Origin: Stenogyne calaminthoides
Lineage: Eukaryota > Streptophyta > Magnoliopsida > Lamiales > Lamiaceae
Assembly (NCBI GenBank): GCA_037126765.1
Contig: JBBCBC010000025.1
Span: 18,408,175-18,472,174, forward strand
Direction: 5' to 3'
DNA length: 64,000 nucleotides
The position numbers and the translations under genes are program-made. This document shows, piece by piece, positions 55,420-64,000 of the stretch. The notes beneath the pieces were generated by a model. It did not search any database and was not told the origin of the DNA. It saw only the letters and a list, made by a program, of their open reading frames with translations. Numbering within the stretch: the first letter of the stretch is position 1; every line of letters starts with the position of its first letter.

Positions 55420-55980
55420 ATGCCCAAGGTTGTGACAAGGAAAAGGACCAATGGTTCCAAAAAACCAATGATCGTAAGAAAGCCCAAACCTCAGGTGAAG
55501 GCTAGAAAACCCGAGCACTCGATTGGAAAATTTCGTGCAAGTACTTCAAAGCCTCAAGCTAAGAATGCAAACTCGAAAGGATCTCAAGACCAACCATCGA
55601 GAGGAATCTTCGAAGAGAAACACTCAAGCAGAGACATTGTCAATCAAGAGACCAAGTCCTCACTATACTTGAAAGACCCAAATTTCAAGACAGTAACCCG
55701 AACCCCACTTGCCTAAGGGTAAAGGTTACCTGAACCCGAAATCAACAAAGATTCAAACCACCACCGAGAAGCAAAAGCAAATGAACAAAAGGCCCGAACC
55801 AAAGAAAAATTCAAAAGCTCATGTTCATGCTAAGGCTAGCATTCATACACGTGAAACCGCTAAGGCACCCGTGAGTAGTAAATGTGTATGTAGATGTTTA
55901 TGGAAGATGATCGACCACTCTAAAGTGATTAGAGTTGTCGCAGCGATTTGAATTCGAAAGGTACAACTAACCTTGTAGGA
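55420..55980 (+). pseudogene. Basic gag-to-protease linker of element E
   Basis: This K/P/Q-rich reading (KPKPQVKARKPEHSIGKF, KKNSKAHVHAKAS) matches 17644-17018 of A in order and content. A frame change near 55715 splits it. Confidence 0.75.
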
Positions 55981-56079
55981 CCCTACACAAATTGGGTACC
56001 TAAAAATTGATCTGCTTTTTCGGGGGAAAACAAGGGCACCGAGCCGATTGAAGATCACATAAAGACCGATGAGTGGAAA

Positions 56080-57709
56080 TGAAATGGCCCTTGTTGTATG
56101 GTATCTAGACAGTGGATGCTCAAGACATATGACAGATTCCAAGAAGATACTCAGGACTATGTTGAACAAAGAGGCCCTCCAGATCACTTTTGGAGATAAA
56201 TCCAGGGGATGATCAAGGATATGGGACTTTGGAAATCGACTCGATTCATATCCATGGTGTTTCATATGTATCTGGATTGAAGCATAATTTGCTTTCAATA
56301 AGCCAATTCTGTGATAAGGGTTTTAATGTTGAGTTCTCTAAGAACTTATGTTATGTGAAAGATGATACATCACAGAAAATATTACTGACTGGTACTAGAA
56401 AAGGAAATGTGTATCTTGCTGATTGGAGCTCAACTCCTAAAGATACATGTTTGGTTGCTAAAAGTTCCACAGATACCAGTTGGTTATGGCGTAAAAGAAT
56501 GAATCACCTGAATTTCAAAACCCTGAATAAACTTGCAAGATTAGCTCTTGTGAGAGGGTTGCCTAATGAAGTGTTCAGTAAGGAACATATTTGTGATGCG
56601 TGCCAAAAAGGAAAACTAATTAGAGCATCATTTAAAAGCAAAGTAGATGTTTCTACTGAAAGAATACTTCAGTTGTTGCATATGGATCTTTTTGGTCTAA
56701 TAACACAAGTGAGTACTAATGGCAGGAAATACACACTAGTAGTAGTTGATGACTACTCAAGATATACTTGGGTCATATTCTTACTCAGTAAGAAAGAGAC
56801 TCAGATAAAGCTGCATGAGTTACTGAAAAGGCTCAGTATTGAGAAAAATCTGAGAGTGGTCAAAATCAGATCTGACAAAAGAACTGAATTTATAAACCAT
56901 ATTATATCTGATTATTGTGCAGCAAATGGAATTACTCATGAAACATCAGCTGCAAGGACCCCTCAACAAAATGGTGTTGCTGAAAGAAGGAACAGGACTC
57001 TAAAAGAAGCTGCAAGGACAATGATAGCTGAAGCTGATATTCCTAAAAGATTTTGGGCTGAAGCTGTCAACACTGCATGCTATTCTCAAAACAGATCCAT
57101 GCTGACCAAGAGTCAAGGCAAAACACCTTATGAGCTTTGGAATGAAAGGAAGCCTCTTGTTTCTTTCTTTCGTGTGTTTGGTTGCAAGTGTTTCATACAC
57201 AATAATGGTAAAGATCAGTTGAAAACATTTGATAGCAAAGCTGATGAAGGAATATTCTTAGGATATTCTGAAGTCAGTAAAGCTTTCAGAGTTTACAACT
57301 GTAGGACTCTTATTGTGGAAGAAACACCTCATGTTGTTTTTGATGAATCTACTTGTGTTCAGAAGAAACAGGAACATGATTCAGGAGAACTGACCAAGAG
57401 AATCACCAGATTAAGCCTGAAAAAGAATGACAAATCATCCACTGAACCTGAAAAGAAGAAGTCAGTCACCATCTATGATTGGAGTGACTCAGACTCAGAC
57501 AAAGAAGTTCAGGATGGAACTCAGAATGGTGAGACTCAGGATGGGAATTCTCAACTGAAGGAAAACCAACACACTGAAGCTGACCAATCTGAACAGACAC
57601 CGGTTCAGACTCAGGTATGTGATGCCAATGAAGATGTGGTCACAGCTGAGGCAAATTCTGAATCTATCAACCAAAGGGGAACAAATGTCACTGACAATGT
57701 TCTGAATTG
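56080..57709 (+). pseudogene. Copia protease and integrase of element E, catalytic sites intact
   Basis: The protease active site WYLDSGCSRHMTDS lies near 56100. From 56190 an open reading of 506 codons covers gag-pre-integrase (HGVSYVSGLKHNLLSISQF), the zinc-binding region with both Cys (HICDACQKGK), the core with Asp (HMDLFG), Asp (SDKRTEF) and Glu (GVAERRNRT), and the conserved C-terminal part (TPYELWNERKP, FRVFGCKCF). An acidic linker follows. TGA at 57708-57710 stands for Gly (GGA in A). A short frame break near 56210 separates protease from integrase. It is classed as a pseudogene because the polyprotein is interrupted. Confidence 0.92.
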
Positions 57710-57749
57710 AATTTCCCCTGAGGAAGATGATTCCCTTTCTCCTTTTCTG

Positions 57750-58539
57750 TTGTTCCTTGAGTTTAATGAACTAACTGAACCTAACATTTCAAATGTTGAG
57801 GATACTATTGAAGGGGGAACATCTAGAAGAAGATGGTTAGATAGTCATCCTACAAGTCAGATTGTGGGTGATCTAACTGAAGGTGTCAAAACAAGAAGGT
57901 TCCATGGTGAGAGTGCACTATTCTGCTGCTTCCTATCAGAGAAAGAGCCTACTGAGATTGGTGAAGCTCTACAAGATTCTCATTGGATTACTGCTATGCA
58001 AGAAGAGCTGAATCAATTATCAAGGAATGAAGTATGGGAGCTAGTAGATAGACCTGAAAGGCACAATGTTATTGGAACCAAGTGGGTATTTAAGAATAAA
58101 AGAGATGAAAACAACAACATTGTAAGAAACAAGGCAAGGCTAGTTGCACAAGGTTATTCCCAAGAAGAAGGCTTGGATTATGATGAAACCTTTGCACCTG
58201 TTGCAAGACTAGAAGCCATCAGATTGTTTCTTGCATATGCTGCCCACAGGAAGTTCACAGTCTATCAAATGGATGTGAAAAGTGCATTTCTGAACGGTGT
58301 GCTTAAAGAAGAGGTTTATGTAGAACAACCTCCTGGTTTCAGACAGAATGACCAAGTTTACAGGCTCAGAAAAGCTTTGTATGGTCTTAAGCAAGCACCC
58401 AGAGCATGGTATGATACTCTTTCTCAGTTTCTTACTGACCATGGTTTTGTCAAAGGAACTGTTGATAGAACTCTGTTCAGGATAGAAGATGGGGAAGATA
58501 TCTTACTAGTTCAGATATATGTTGATGACATCATTTTTG
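57750..58539 (+). pseudogene. Copia RT of element E, truncated in the catalytic motif
   Basis: The open reading covers EALQDSHWITAMQEELNQ, GTKWVFKNKRDENNNIVRN, TFAPVARLEAIR, YQMDVKSAFLNG, LYGLKQAPRAWY and ends at QIYVDDIIF. From 58540 the sequence is unrelated. RT is thus cut within its active-site motif and the thumb and RNase H are missing. Confidence 0.92.
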
Positions 58540-60190
58540 CTAGGTATTTCTACCCGACCGGGTACACCTCATAGTTTATCCGATTTTCCTCGATCTGGTC
58601 TGGTCTTCGATGGCATATTCCTCGTCTTATTTTGGGTAGCCGTTGGATTATTGGTCATGCTGCCTCTCGGGTTCGCTTCTGGACTGATAATTGGCTTGGA
58701 TAAGTGATTACGGACCGCCTACATCTTCCTGACGATCTCATCTCGACTTTATCCTATACGGTGGGTGACGTTCTCTTTGACGATATATGACACTTTGATG
58801 AGGTCTTTTTCGCTCAGTTCCTGGAGATTGTGATTGATATTCTTCGTATTCCGGTCTCTTTTCATGGTGATAGACAGATATGGCCAGACTCTACCTCGGG
58901 TAATCTCACAGCTAAGGCCGCATATTCTCTGGTACAGGACTCCACTCTTAGGGTGAGCTGGGCCTCTTAGATTTGGGGCACTTTTATTCCGCCTTGTCGT
59001 TCTATGACGGTTTGGCGCGCGATTTGGGGTAAGCTTCCTATTGGAGCTGATCTCACTCGTATTGGGATAGCTGGTCCTTCCATCTGTCCTTTTTGCTACT
59101 CTGGCCAGATGAGTTCGAGCATCTGTTCGCACACTGCTCCTTCACGATACGTCTTTATAATGAGGTAGCACGTATTTTTTATATTCAATTGGATTATACT
59201 TTCGGTTTTCTCGACATCTTCTTGCAGGCTACTCGTGTTCAGTTCGGAAAGCAAATTCACAGCATTTGGCGTCTAGCCTTCATCACTCTGGTTTGGGTGG
59301 TCTGGATGACCCGGAACCGTGCTATTTTTCAGGATATTCATCCTAATTATCACGGATACATGATTCTTCTCTTGACTCTTATTCGTGAGGTTGAAGATTT
59401 CAAGGTTGGTCACATGCAAAATGAGGTTAGGGAACTTGCCATTCTCCGGCGTCTCAGACTTCGGGGCTGCGCTCGGCTGCCTCGTATCCCTTTGAGCTTC
59501 CGGTGGCTACCACCTGATCCTGGTTGGTACAAGGTTAACACAGACGGTAGTGCTTCAAGATCGCCAGGACGACTTCACATTGGGGGTTTATTCCAAAACT
59601 CGAGGGGCTTCTTCGTAGTTGCCTTCTCCCATTCTGCTGGTTGGGGATATCCCTTTGAGGCCGAGCTTGCTGCATGTTTTCATGGTATTCGGTTTGCAGC
59701 TGAGCGGGGGTGGTTTAATCTCTGGATTGTGACTGATTCTGAATTGACTGTCCGTGCTATTCGTGAAGGTCCGACTACAGTCCCGCGGCGGGTCCACGCC
59801 CTTTGGAGCCAAGTGGAGAACTTCCATCATGTTCTCAACATTAGAGTAACCCATATACATAGGGAGGTAATTCTGGTGCAGATAGGCTCTCCAAGTTGGG
59901 AGTCTCTCAGGAATGGGTCGGCTCTTGTCTGGATTTCCTTTCTGATGTTTTATTTCACGATATGAACCGTGAATATTTTCGTATTTAGTTTGCTCTTTTA
60001 GGGATTACCTTCGCGCTGCGGGGTAATACTCTGTAGAGGGGTCACCTTTTCCCCTTACACGAGGGTTTTGCCCTAAGGAGGGTTTTACCTTGGGAAGGTT
60101 TTTGGGGCCCCGGCCTCTGGTTCGACTTGTGGACTTATGGCTTTAGGTTTTTTCTTTTTTCCTTTTATAGATTAGATATTCGTCTAAAAT
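58540..60190 (+). pseudogene. LINE 3' part: zinc-finger and RNase H domains
   Basis: The zf-RVT-type region (AIWGKLPIGADLTRIGIAG, CPFCYSGQDEFEHLFAHC) spans about 59010-59140, followed by a helical part. From 59093 an ORF of 290 codons ends in RNase H: VNTDGSA (first Asp), FEAELAA (Glu) and VTDSEL (Asp). The closing HIHRE motif is followed by a frame change. A G/C-rich 3' untranslated part ends near 60190 in a T-rich stretch. This is the 3' end of a plant L1-type LINE; the RT and endonuclease are absent. Confidence 0.85.
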
Positions 60191-60518
60191 CAATTTGATT
60201 TTTTTTTAGAAATTGATAATTCATACTCTAATATAATCATACTTGAATTTAATAACAGTCCAATATTATAACACAATTTAATATATATATATATATATTT
60301 TTTTTTTTTGTTCGGTTTGATTAATTCTGTAATATATCCAAATTTGTATCCAAATAAAGTTCGATTTGATTCGACTCGAAAAAAGATTTCAAAAAATCAA
60401 TGGTTATTTTCGATTCGATACTTTTCGGACTGAGTTTTGGTTTGGGTTCGGTAATCGAACTCCGTGAACCGCCCTAATAATAACCCACATGAATTCGGGG
60501 AACCAATTCTAATAAATA
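60191..60518. other. AT-rich spacer with TA and T runs
   Basis: A (TA)n run at about 60280-60297 is followed by a T run. TCGGTTTG-like motifs recur to 60480, which resembles the body of an unclassified short repeat. No gene is seen. Confidence 0.5.
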
Positions 60519-60759
60519 CTCCCTCCCATCCGTTCACCAAAATTGTGTTCATAGTGTTTTGACATGTTGTACGGAAAGGTAAATTAAGGCAATTTATGAA
60601 TAACATAATTGATTGTGGTAAAGTATAATGATAACTTGAGTAATTAAGTGATTGTTGGACGATGAAAATAAAAAAAATTGTGTCCATAAACGTACTTAAT
60701 TTACCTTTCCGTACAACATGTCAAAACACTATGAACACAATTTTGGTGGACGGAGGGAG
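60519..60759. mobile_element. Stowaway MITE, intact
   Basis: Both ends carry CTCCCTCC/GGAGGGAG with TA on both sides (60517-60518, 60760-60761). The terminal inverted repeats extend over about 70 bases with few differences (ACCAAAATTGTGTTCATAGT and its complement). The 241-base length and TA target are typical of Stowaway. It encodes nothing and would be moved by a Mariner-type transposase. Confidence 0.93.
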
Positions 60760-60805
60760 TACTTAGTAAATATCGAGTACCAAAATTAAAAGAGGAAAAA
60801 CTTAA

Positions 60806-61156
60806 GGGTGTGTTTGTTTCGTGATTTAGGTGTGCGGGGAAGTCATGACTTCGAAATCCTACGAATTTGAAAGTCTTGGTGAATAGTAAAAAATATGTGT
60901 TTGTTTTGAGATTTTGATAGGGTGAGATTTTACTTCATGTCAAATCAATATTAATAATGATTGATATAATATTATTATATTGTGTTGAAAGTGAGAAAAG
61001 TAGTGATGTGATTGTATCGAATTTTGTGAAAAATAGGGATATAAGTGAACTTTATAGGAGATGATTATGAAGTATACTTTTAAATCTCAAACTATAATGA
61101 GATATAATTTTCAAAATCATAAGTTCATTCGGATGAGTCCCGAAACAAACATACCC
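60806..61156. mobile_element. Tourist-like MITE, intact
   Basis: The ends GGGTGTGTTTGTTTCG and CGAAACAAACATACCC form an inverted repeat, with TAA on both sides (60803-60805, 61157-61159). The 351-base length and 3-bp target fit PIF/Harbinger-derived Tourist elements. A truncated relative is at 35298-35430. Confidence 0.88.
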
Positions 61157-61182
61157 TAAATAACCGTAAGATAAAAATCAAG

Positions 61183-62561
61183 CTATGTTTTTTTAAAAAC
61201 CCCGTCCGACCGGGTTTGCCGAATCCGTCGAGACCGGTGAACCGCCCTGAACCGGTCCAATAGAGGTGTATAGAACCGCTATTGGACCGCTACCCCGAAA
61301 ACCGGAAAAACCGGTTGAAAACCGGTCAAAATTGGGAACCGGTGAACAGGCGGTTTAGACCGGTTTTCATTAATTTTATTTTTTTTTTTTATCGACTGCT
61401 CTCCACTTCACCGCCCGCCTCGAGCCACCACACCGCACCGGGCACCGCCTCTTCCCCACCACACCGCACCGCCGCCTCTTTCCCCACCACCGCCGCCTCT
61501 CTTCACCCACCGCATTGTCGCCGTCGCCATCCAACAAGAAAAGAGAGCGGGCGTGAGAGGTCGCACCGCCGCCTCTTCCCCACCACACCAAGACCGCCGC
61601 TCTCTTCCCCACCACCGCCCTTCCACTTCACCGCCCCTCTTCACCCACCACGCCGCCACCTGTCATCCAACAAGAAAGAGAAATGGGTGGCGTTAGAGGT
61701 TGTCGTGGTGGATGGTTTGAAGCGCATACGGCTTATTGAATAATATATCAGGTCGTATAATGAAGGAAGAGAGAAGATTAGGTTTTTTAACCGGCCCCTT
61801 TTTTTCTTCTGGAGGAGAATGACAATGAAGTGATTAGTGATGAACTGACAAATGAAGGAAGAGATAAGATAAGGGTTTTTAACCGGCCACTTTTTTTGTT
61901 TTTTTTTAAATTTCCCATTTATCAATTTTTTGGGCCTTTGCTTTTCATTTTTCATTTATAAAATACAATTAATATGTATTTTTCTTAAAAAGAATTTAAG
62001 TGTACTTCAAATTTTAAAATGTTATTTTAGAAGGTTTTTAAAAAATTAAATTTAATGAATTCAAGTGTAATTATAATATCATCTCCTCTGTCAAAAAATA
62101 AAAATAAAAATAATAATATCATCTCAATACTATATATTTTAGTATTGATCTCTGAAATTTTAAATATCAAGTAATTAATACTACTTTCGTTCTAAATTTA
62201 TTTATCCATTTGTTTTTAGCACGAGTTTTAATGTGAAAATTATATATTAATATTTAGAGTGGTAAAGTTATTTTTGGTTGGAAATATTGTAATATTTTTT
62301 GCTTTATTATTAAAGTAAATTACTTTTTGTGGGTAAAAGTAATGAAATGAGATGTAAAAGTAAATTATTTTTTGTGGGTAAAAGTAATGAAATGTGATGT
62401 AATTTTGAATTTTTTAAAAAATTATGCATATTATATATATATAATATTTATTATGACGTCATCTGCATTTCATTCGGTCCGAAATAAGTCCGACCCCGTC
62501 CAACCTTTTTTTTTTTAGAATTCGTCCGGCTCAACTTCCGGTTCCGGTTTTTAAAACATAG
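61183..62561. mobile_element. Probable non-autonomous hAT-like element with a GC-rich core
   Basis: The ends CTATGTTTTTTTAAAAACC and the complement of GGTTTTTAAAACATAG form an inverted repeat. Inside both ends are ACCGGTT/CCGGTTCCGG motifs, common in plant hAT-like MITEs. The core at 61390-61670 is C-rich (CCGCCGCCTC..., CCACCACACC). A short CTTTTTTT-containing block is roughly duplicated at 61770 and 61870. No 8-bp target duplication is visible. ORFs in the core are low-complexity by-products. Confidence 0.45.
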
Positions 62562-62711
62562 AGTATTGGAACACTATTTAAGATATTTTTGTACGTAACA
62601 AGGTAAGTCGGTGGTACCTCTGCTTTAAGTCTTATCAGATTCCAGAAACGCTTCTTCAATTGGCACTCAGTTCTTTCAATATATATAATTTCCACTGATA
62701 TTAGGATTATA

Positions 62712-62817
62712 ATGTCGAGGATTTATGATAATTGGGAGAAGTTGGTGGGAGCTGTTCTCAAAAGGGAAGAGCTTAAGCGGCTTGCGCTCTGCGAAAGCTT
62801 CAGCTCCTCAACTTCAG
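62712..62817 (+). CDS. Candidate first coding exon of a host gene
   Basis: The ATG at 62712 starts a short reading (MSRIYDNWEKLVGAVLKREE...) of 35 residues with balanced, non-repetitive composition, unlike its surroundings. ACTTCAG followed by GTGTGA at 62818 makes a plausible donor site. TATATATAAT at 62681-62690 is 22 bases before the ATG, which is rather close for a promoter. AAGGTAAGT near 62606 would be a canonical donor of an upstream leader exon. I cannot name the family. The following DNA looks intronic until a Tekay-like LTR at 63268; later exons would lie beyond the window. Confidence 0.5.
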
Positions 62818-63267
62818 GTGTGATTAATTTCAATTCACTTTTTTGTTTTCATTTTTCCCTAAAAACTAGGATTATTTTATTGTATAGTTCTGGGTTTTCG
62901 TTGTATGTTTAATTAGTTGCTAAAATGTGTGTATATATGTAGGGTTTGATTTATCAAAGGAAAAAAAGAAAAAAGAAAAAACGAAGAAGATTTGGATTTG
63001 AAAATTCCAAATTGATATTTAAAAACAAAAAAATAGAAGTAATAAAATGTGGGAAAATTAACTAGTTTATCAGGAAATTAACTGGAAAAATGAAAATCAA
63101 AGCTGAAAAAGATTTTGCTCGAGGAACTAGCAAGATAGAAGTTCCTTTTAGAGAATGCTATGAGTAAACTTTTTTACCAACATTGACCGGAAACTTTCTT
63201 TTCTGCGTCGACTCTTCAAATCATAGGATAGGCCAGTAAATTTACCTAGATTTTGGTTCAAGCCATT
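62818..63267 (+). other. Probable first intron of the candidate gene
   Basis: This AT-rich stretch begins with GTGTGATTAATTTC and has T-rich runs and no ORF with a domain. A purine-rich run lies at about 62955-63000. It ends at the LTR start. Confidence 0.4.
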
Positions 63268-64000
63268 TGGTAACAACCCAAATCCATTTAGGACTTATTT
63301 GTTTATTTTTCCTAATGTGTTTAAATGTTATACTTGTTTTAAAAATATGTGTATAAGTTTCTAAATTTTTTCAGATGTGATTTAGCTTTTTCGAAATAAA
63401 AAATCCTACTACCACTTTTCGAGTTTTTATCCGTAAAACAGGCCCGTTGTTAATGTAAAAAATTCAAAGAATTCAAAATGAGAGAGGAGAACTTCAAATG
63501 TAATCCTAAAAATCGTGCGAGTTTAACGGTACGTTTAAAATAATTTTGGAACAAAAAATCGAACGAAAAAATACAGAAAATACACCGTCGGAGCCGAAAT
63601 CGCGTCTAGGATCAGGGCTACCATATTTGGCAGCCCACAAGCTGCAAGAAATCCCCCATTTTCGTCCAAAATCTGAGAAGCAATATCCAAAACCATAATG
63701 TGATATTAACCAAAAAGGCAAACATTATTTGAATCATGGTATATTACTAACCCCCATCATTACATCCCTCCCCTCTCTTTGTCATCCCTTGGCCGCCCAC
63801 CCTACTCTTTTCTCCCTATATATACCCCTTCTCCCCACTCCAAGTTTGGTCTTGACATTTTTGTTCCACAAGAGAAGACACATTAAGGAAAATGGAGAGA
63901 GTTTGGAGAGTTTGAGAGTTTGAAGGAAGAAGGAGTTTTCCCCTCTTTTCTTGCTCTTGGCCGATTATCACCACCCCAAGGAGGAGTCTTTCCTCCACCA
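63268..64000 (+). repeat. Tekay-like LTR start, second copy, running off the window
   Basis: From AACAACCCAAATCC onward the sequence follows 3668-4390 closely, including the TATA-like CTATATATACC (63816-63825) and the GGAGAGTTTGAGAGTTTGAA segment. The first bases read TGGTAACAACCC in place of TGTAGGAACAACCC. It may be a solo LTR or the 5' LTR of another copy. Short ORFs inside are shadows. Confidence 0.88.

Larger units (their letters stand above)
51263..58539 (+). mobile_element. Sirevirus-like copia element E, 5' part
   Basis: Plus-strand order: LTR, primer-binding site, gag, basic linker, protease, integrase and RT up to the catalytic YVDD motif, where it is cut. It is the same family as element A: gag, integrase and RT are closely similar throughout. 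RNase H, the 3' ORF and the 3' LTR are missing. Integrase is fully open and keeps its catalytic residues, so E is less decayed than A in that part. Confidence 0.9.

Noticed and set aside
61282..61743. 153-codon ORF with P, H and S repeats
   Set aside because: It is low-complexity C-rich DNA of a repeat element and the minus strand is equally open.

Overview
The window is a repeat-dominated stretch of a plant nuclear genome, most likely a eudicot. It holds stacked and nested LTR retrotransposons (Ty3 chromovirus, Ty1/copia Sirevirus-like and a second copia lineage), MITEs with Stowaway-, Tourist- and hAT-like ends, a LINE remnant and a satellite array of about 340 bp units. There are no bacterial-type operons, rRNA or tRNA genes or CRISPR arrays. 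One short candidate host exon lies near the right edge (62712-62817). A 500-base run of N (24121-24620) marks an assembly gap, and the flanking sequence looks unreliable.

Layout: (1) 1-6942 is the 3' part of a decayed Ty3 chromovirus (Tekay/Del-like; chromodomain at the end of pol) with a long 3' LTR; the start of the same LTR returns at 63268-64000. (2) 7102-7668 is a MITE, with a truncated relative at 21411-21711. (3) 7922-21333, minus strand, is a nearly full Sirevirus-like copia element (element A): 5' LTR, tRNA-Met-type PBS, gag, protease, integrase, RT, RNase H, a large additional 3' ORF and a 3' LTR lacking its outer end. (4) 21712-24120 is a mosaic of Sirevirus LTR fragments and a copia RNase H fragment. 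(5) 24640-32689, plus strand, is the 3' half of a second Sirevirus-like element (element B) with its own large 3' ORF, PPT and 3' LTR. (6) 33372-36390 holds a minisatellite, a broken MITE, a Tat-like LTR and a Sirevirus LTR fragment. (7) 36391-42925 is the satellite array, split by a solo LTR at 38773-40337. (8) 42930-49745 is a patchwork of copia pol, LTR and Sirevirus 3'-ORF pieces (fragments C, D, G, H). (9) 49880-51168, minus strand, is a decayed intron-containing coiled-coil ORF, probably from a transposon. (10) 51263-58539, plus strand, is a third Sirevirus-like element (element E), cut inside the RT catalytic motif where LINE 3'-end sequence begins (58540-60190). (11) 60519-62561 holds a Stowaway MITE, a Tourist MITE and a hAT-like element. 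(12) 62712 onward is the candidate host exon, then the Tekay-like LTR.

None of the elements can be fully autonomous as sequenced. All have stops or frameshifts, and several catalytic residues are lost, mostly by C-to-T/G-to-A changes. The most interesting signal is the large ORF between RNase H and the 3' LTR in the Sirevirus-like elements. It appears in four versions (A, B, C, D) with shared modules, KKKRK-type basic motifs, coiled-coil-like segments and no evident membrane span. In three versions it carries an embedded polypurine tract matching the priming tract next to the LTR. In element A it is preceded by a TATA-like box.
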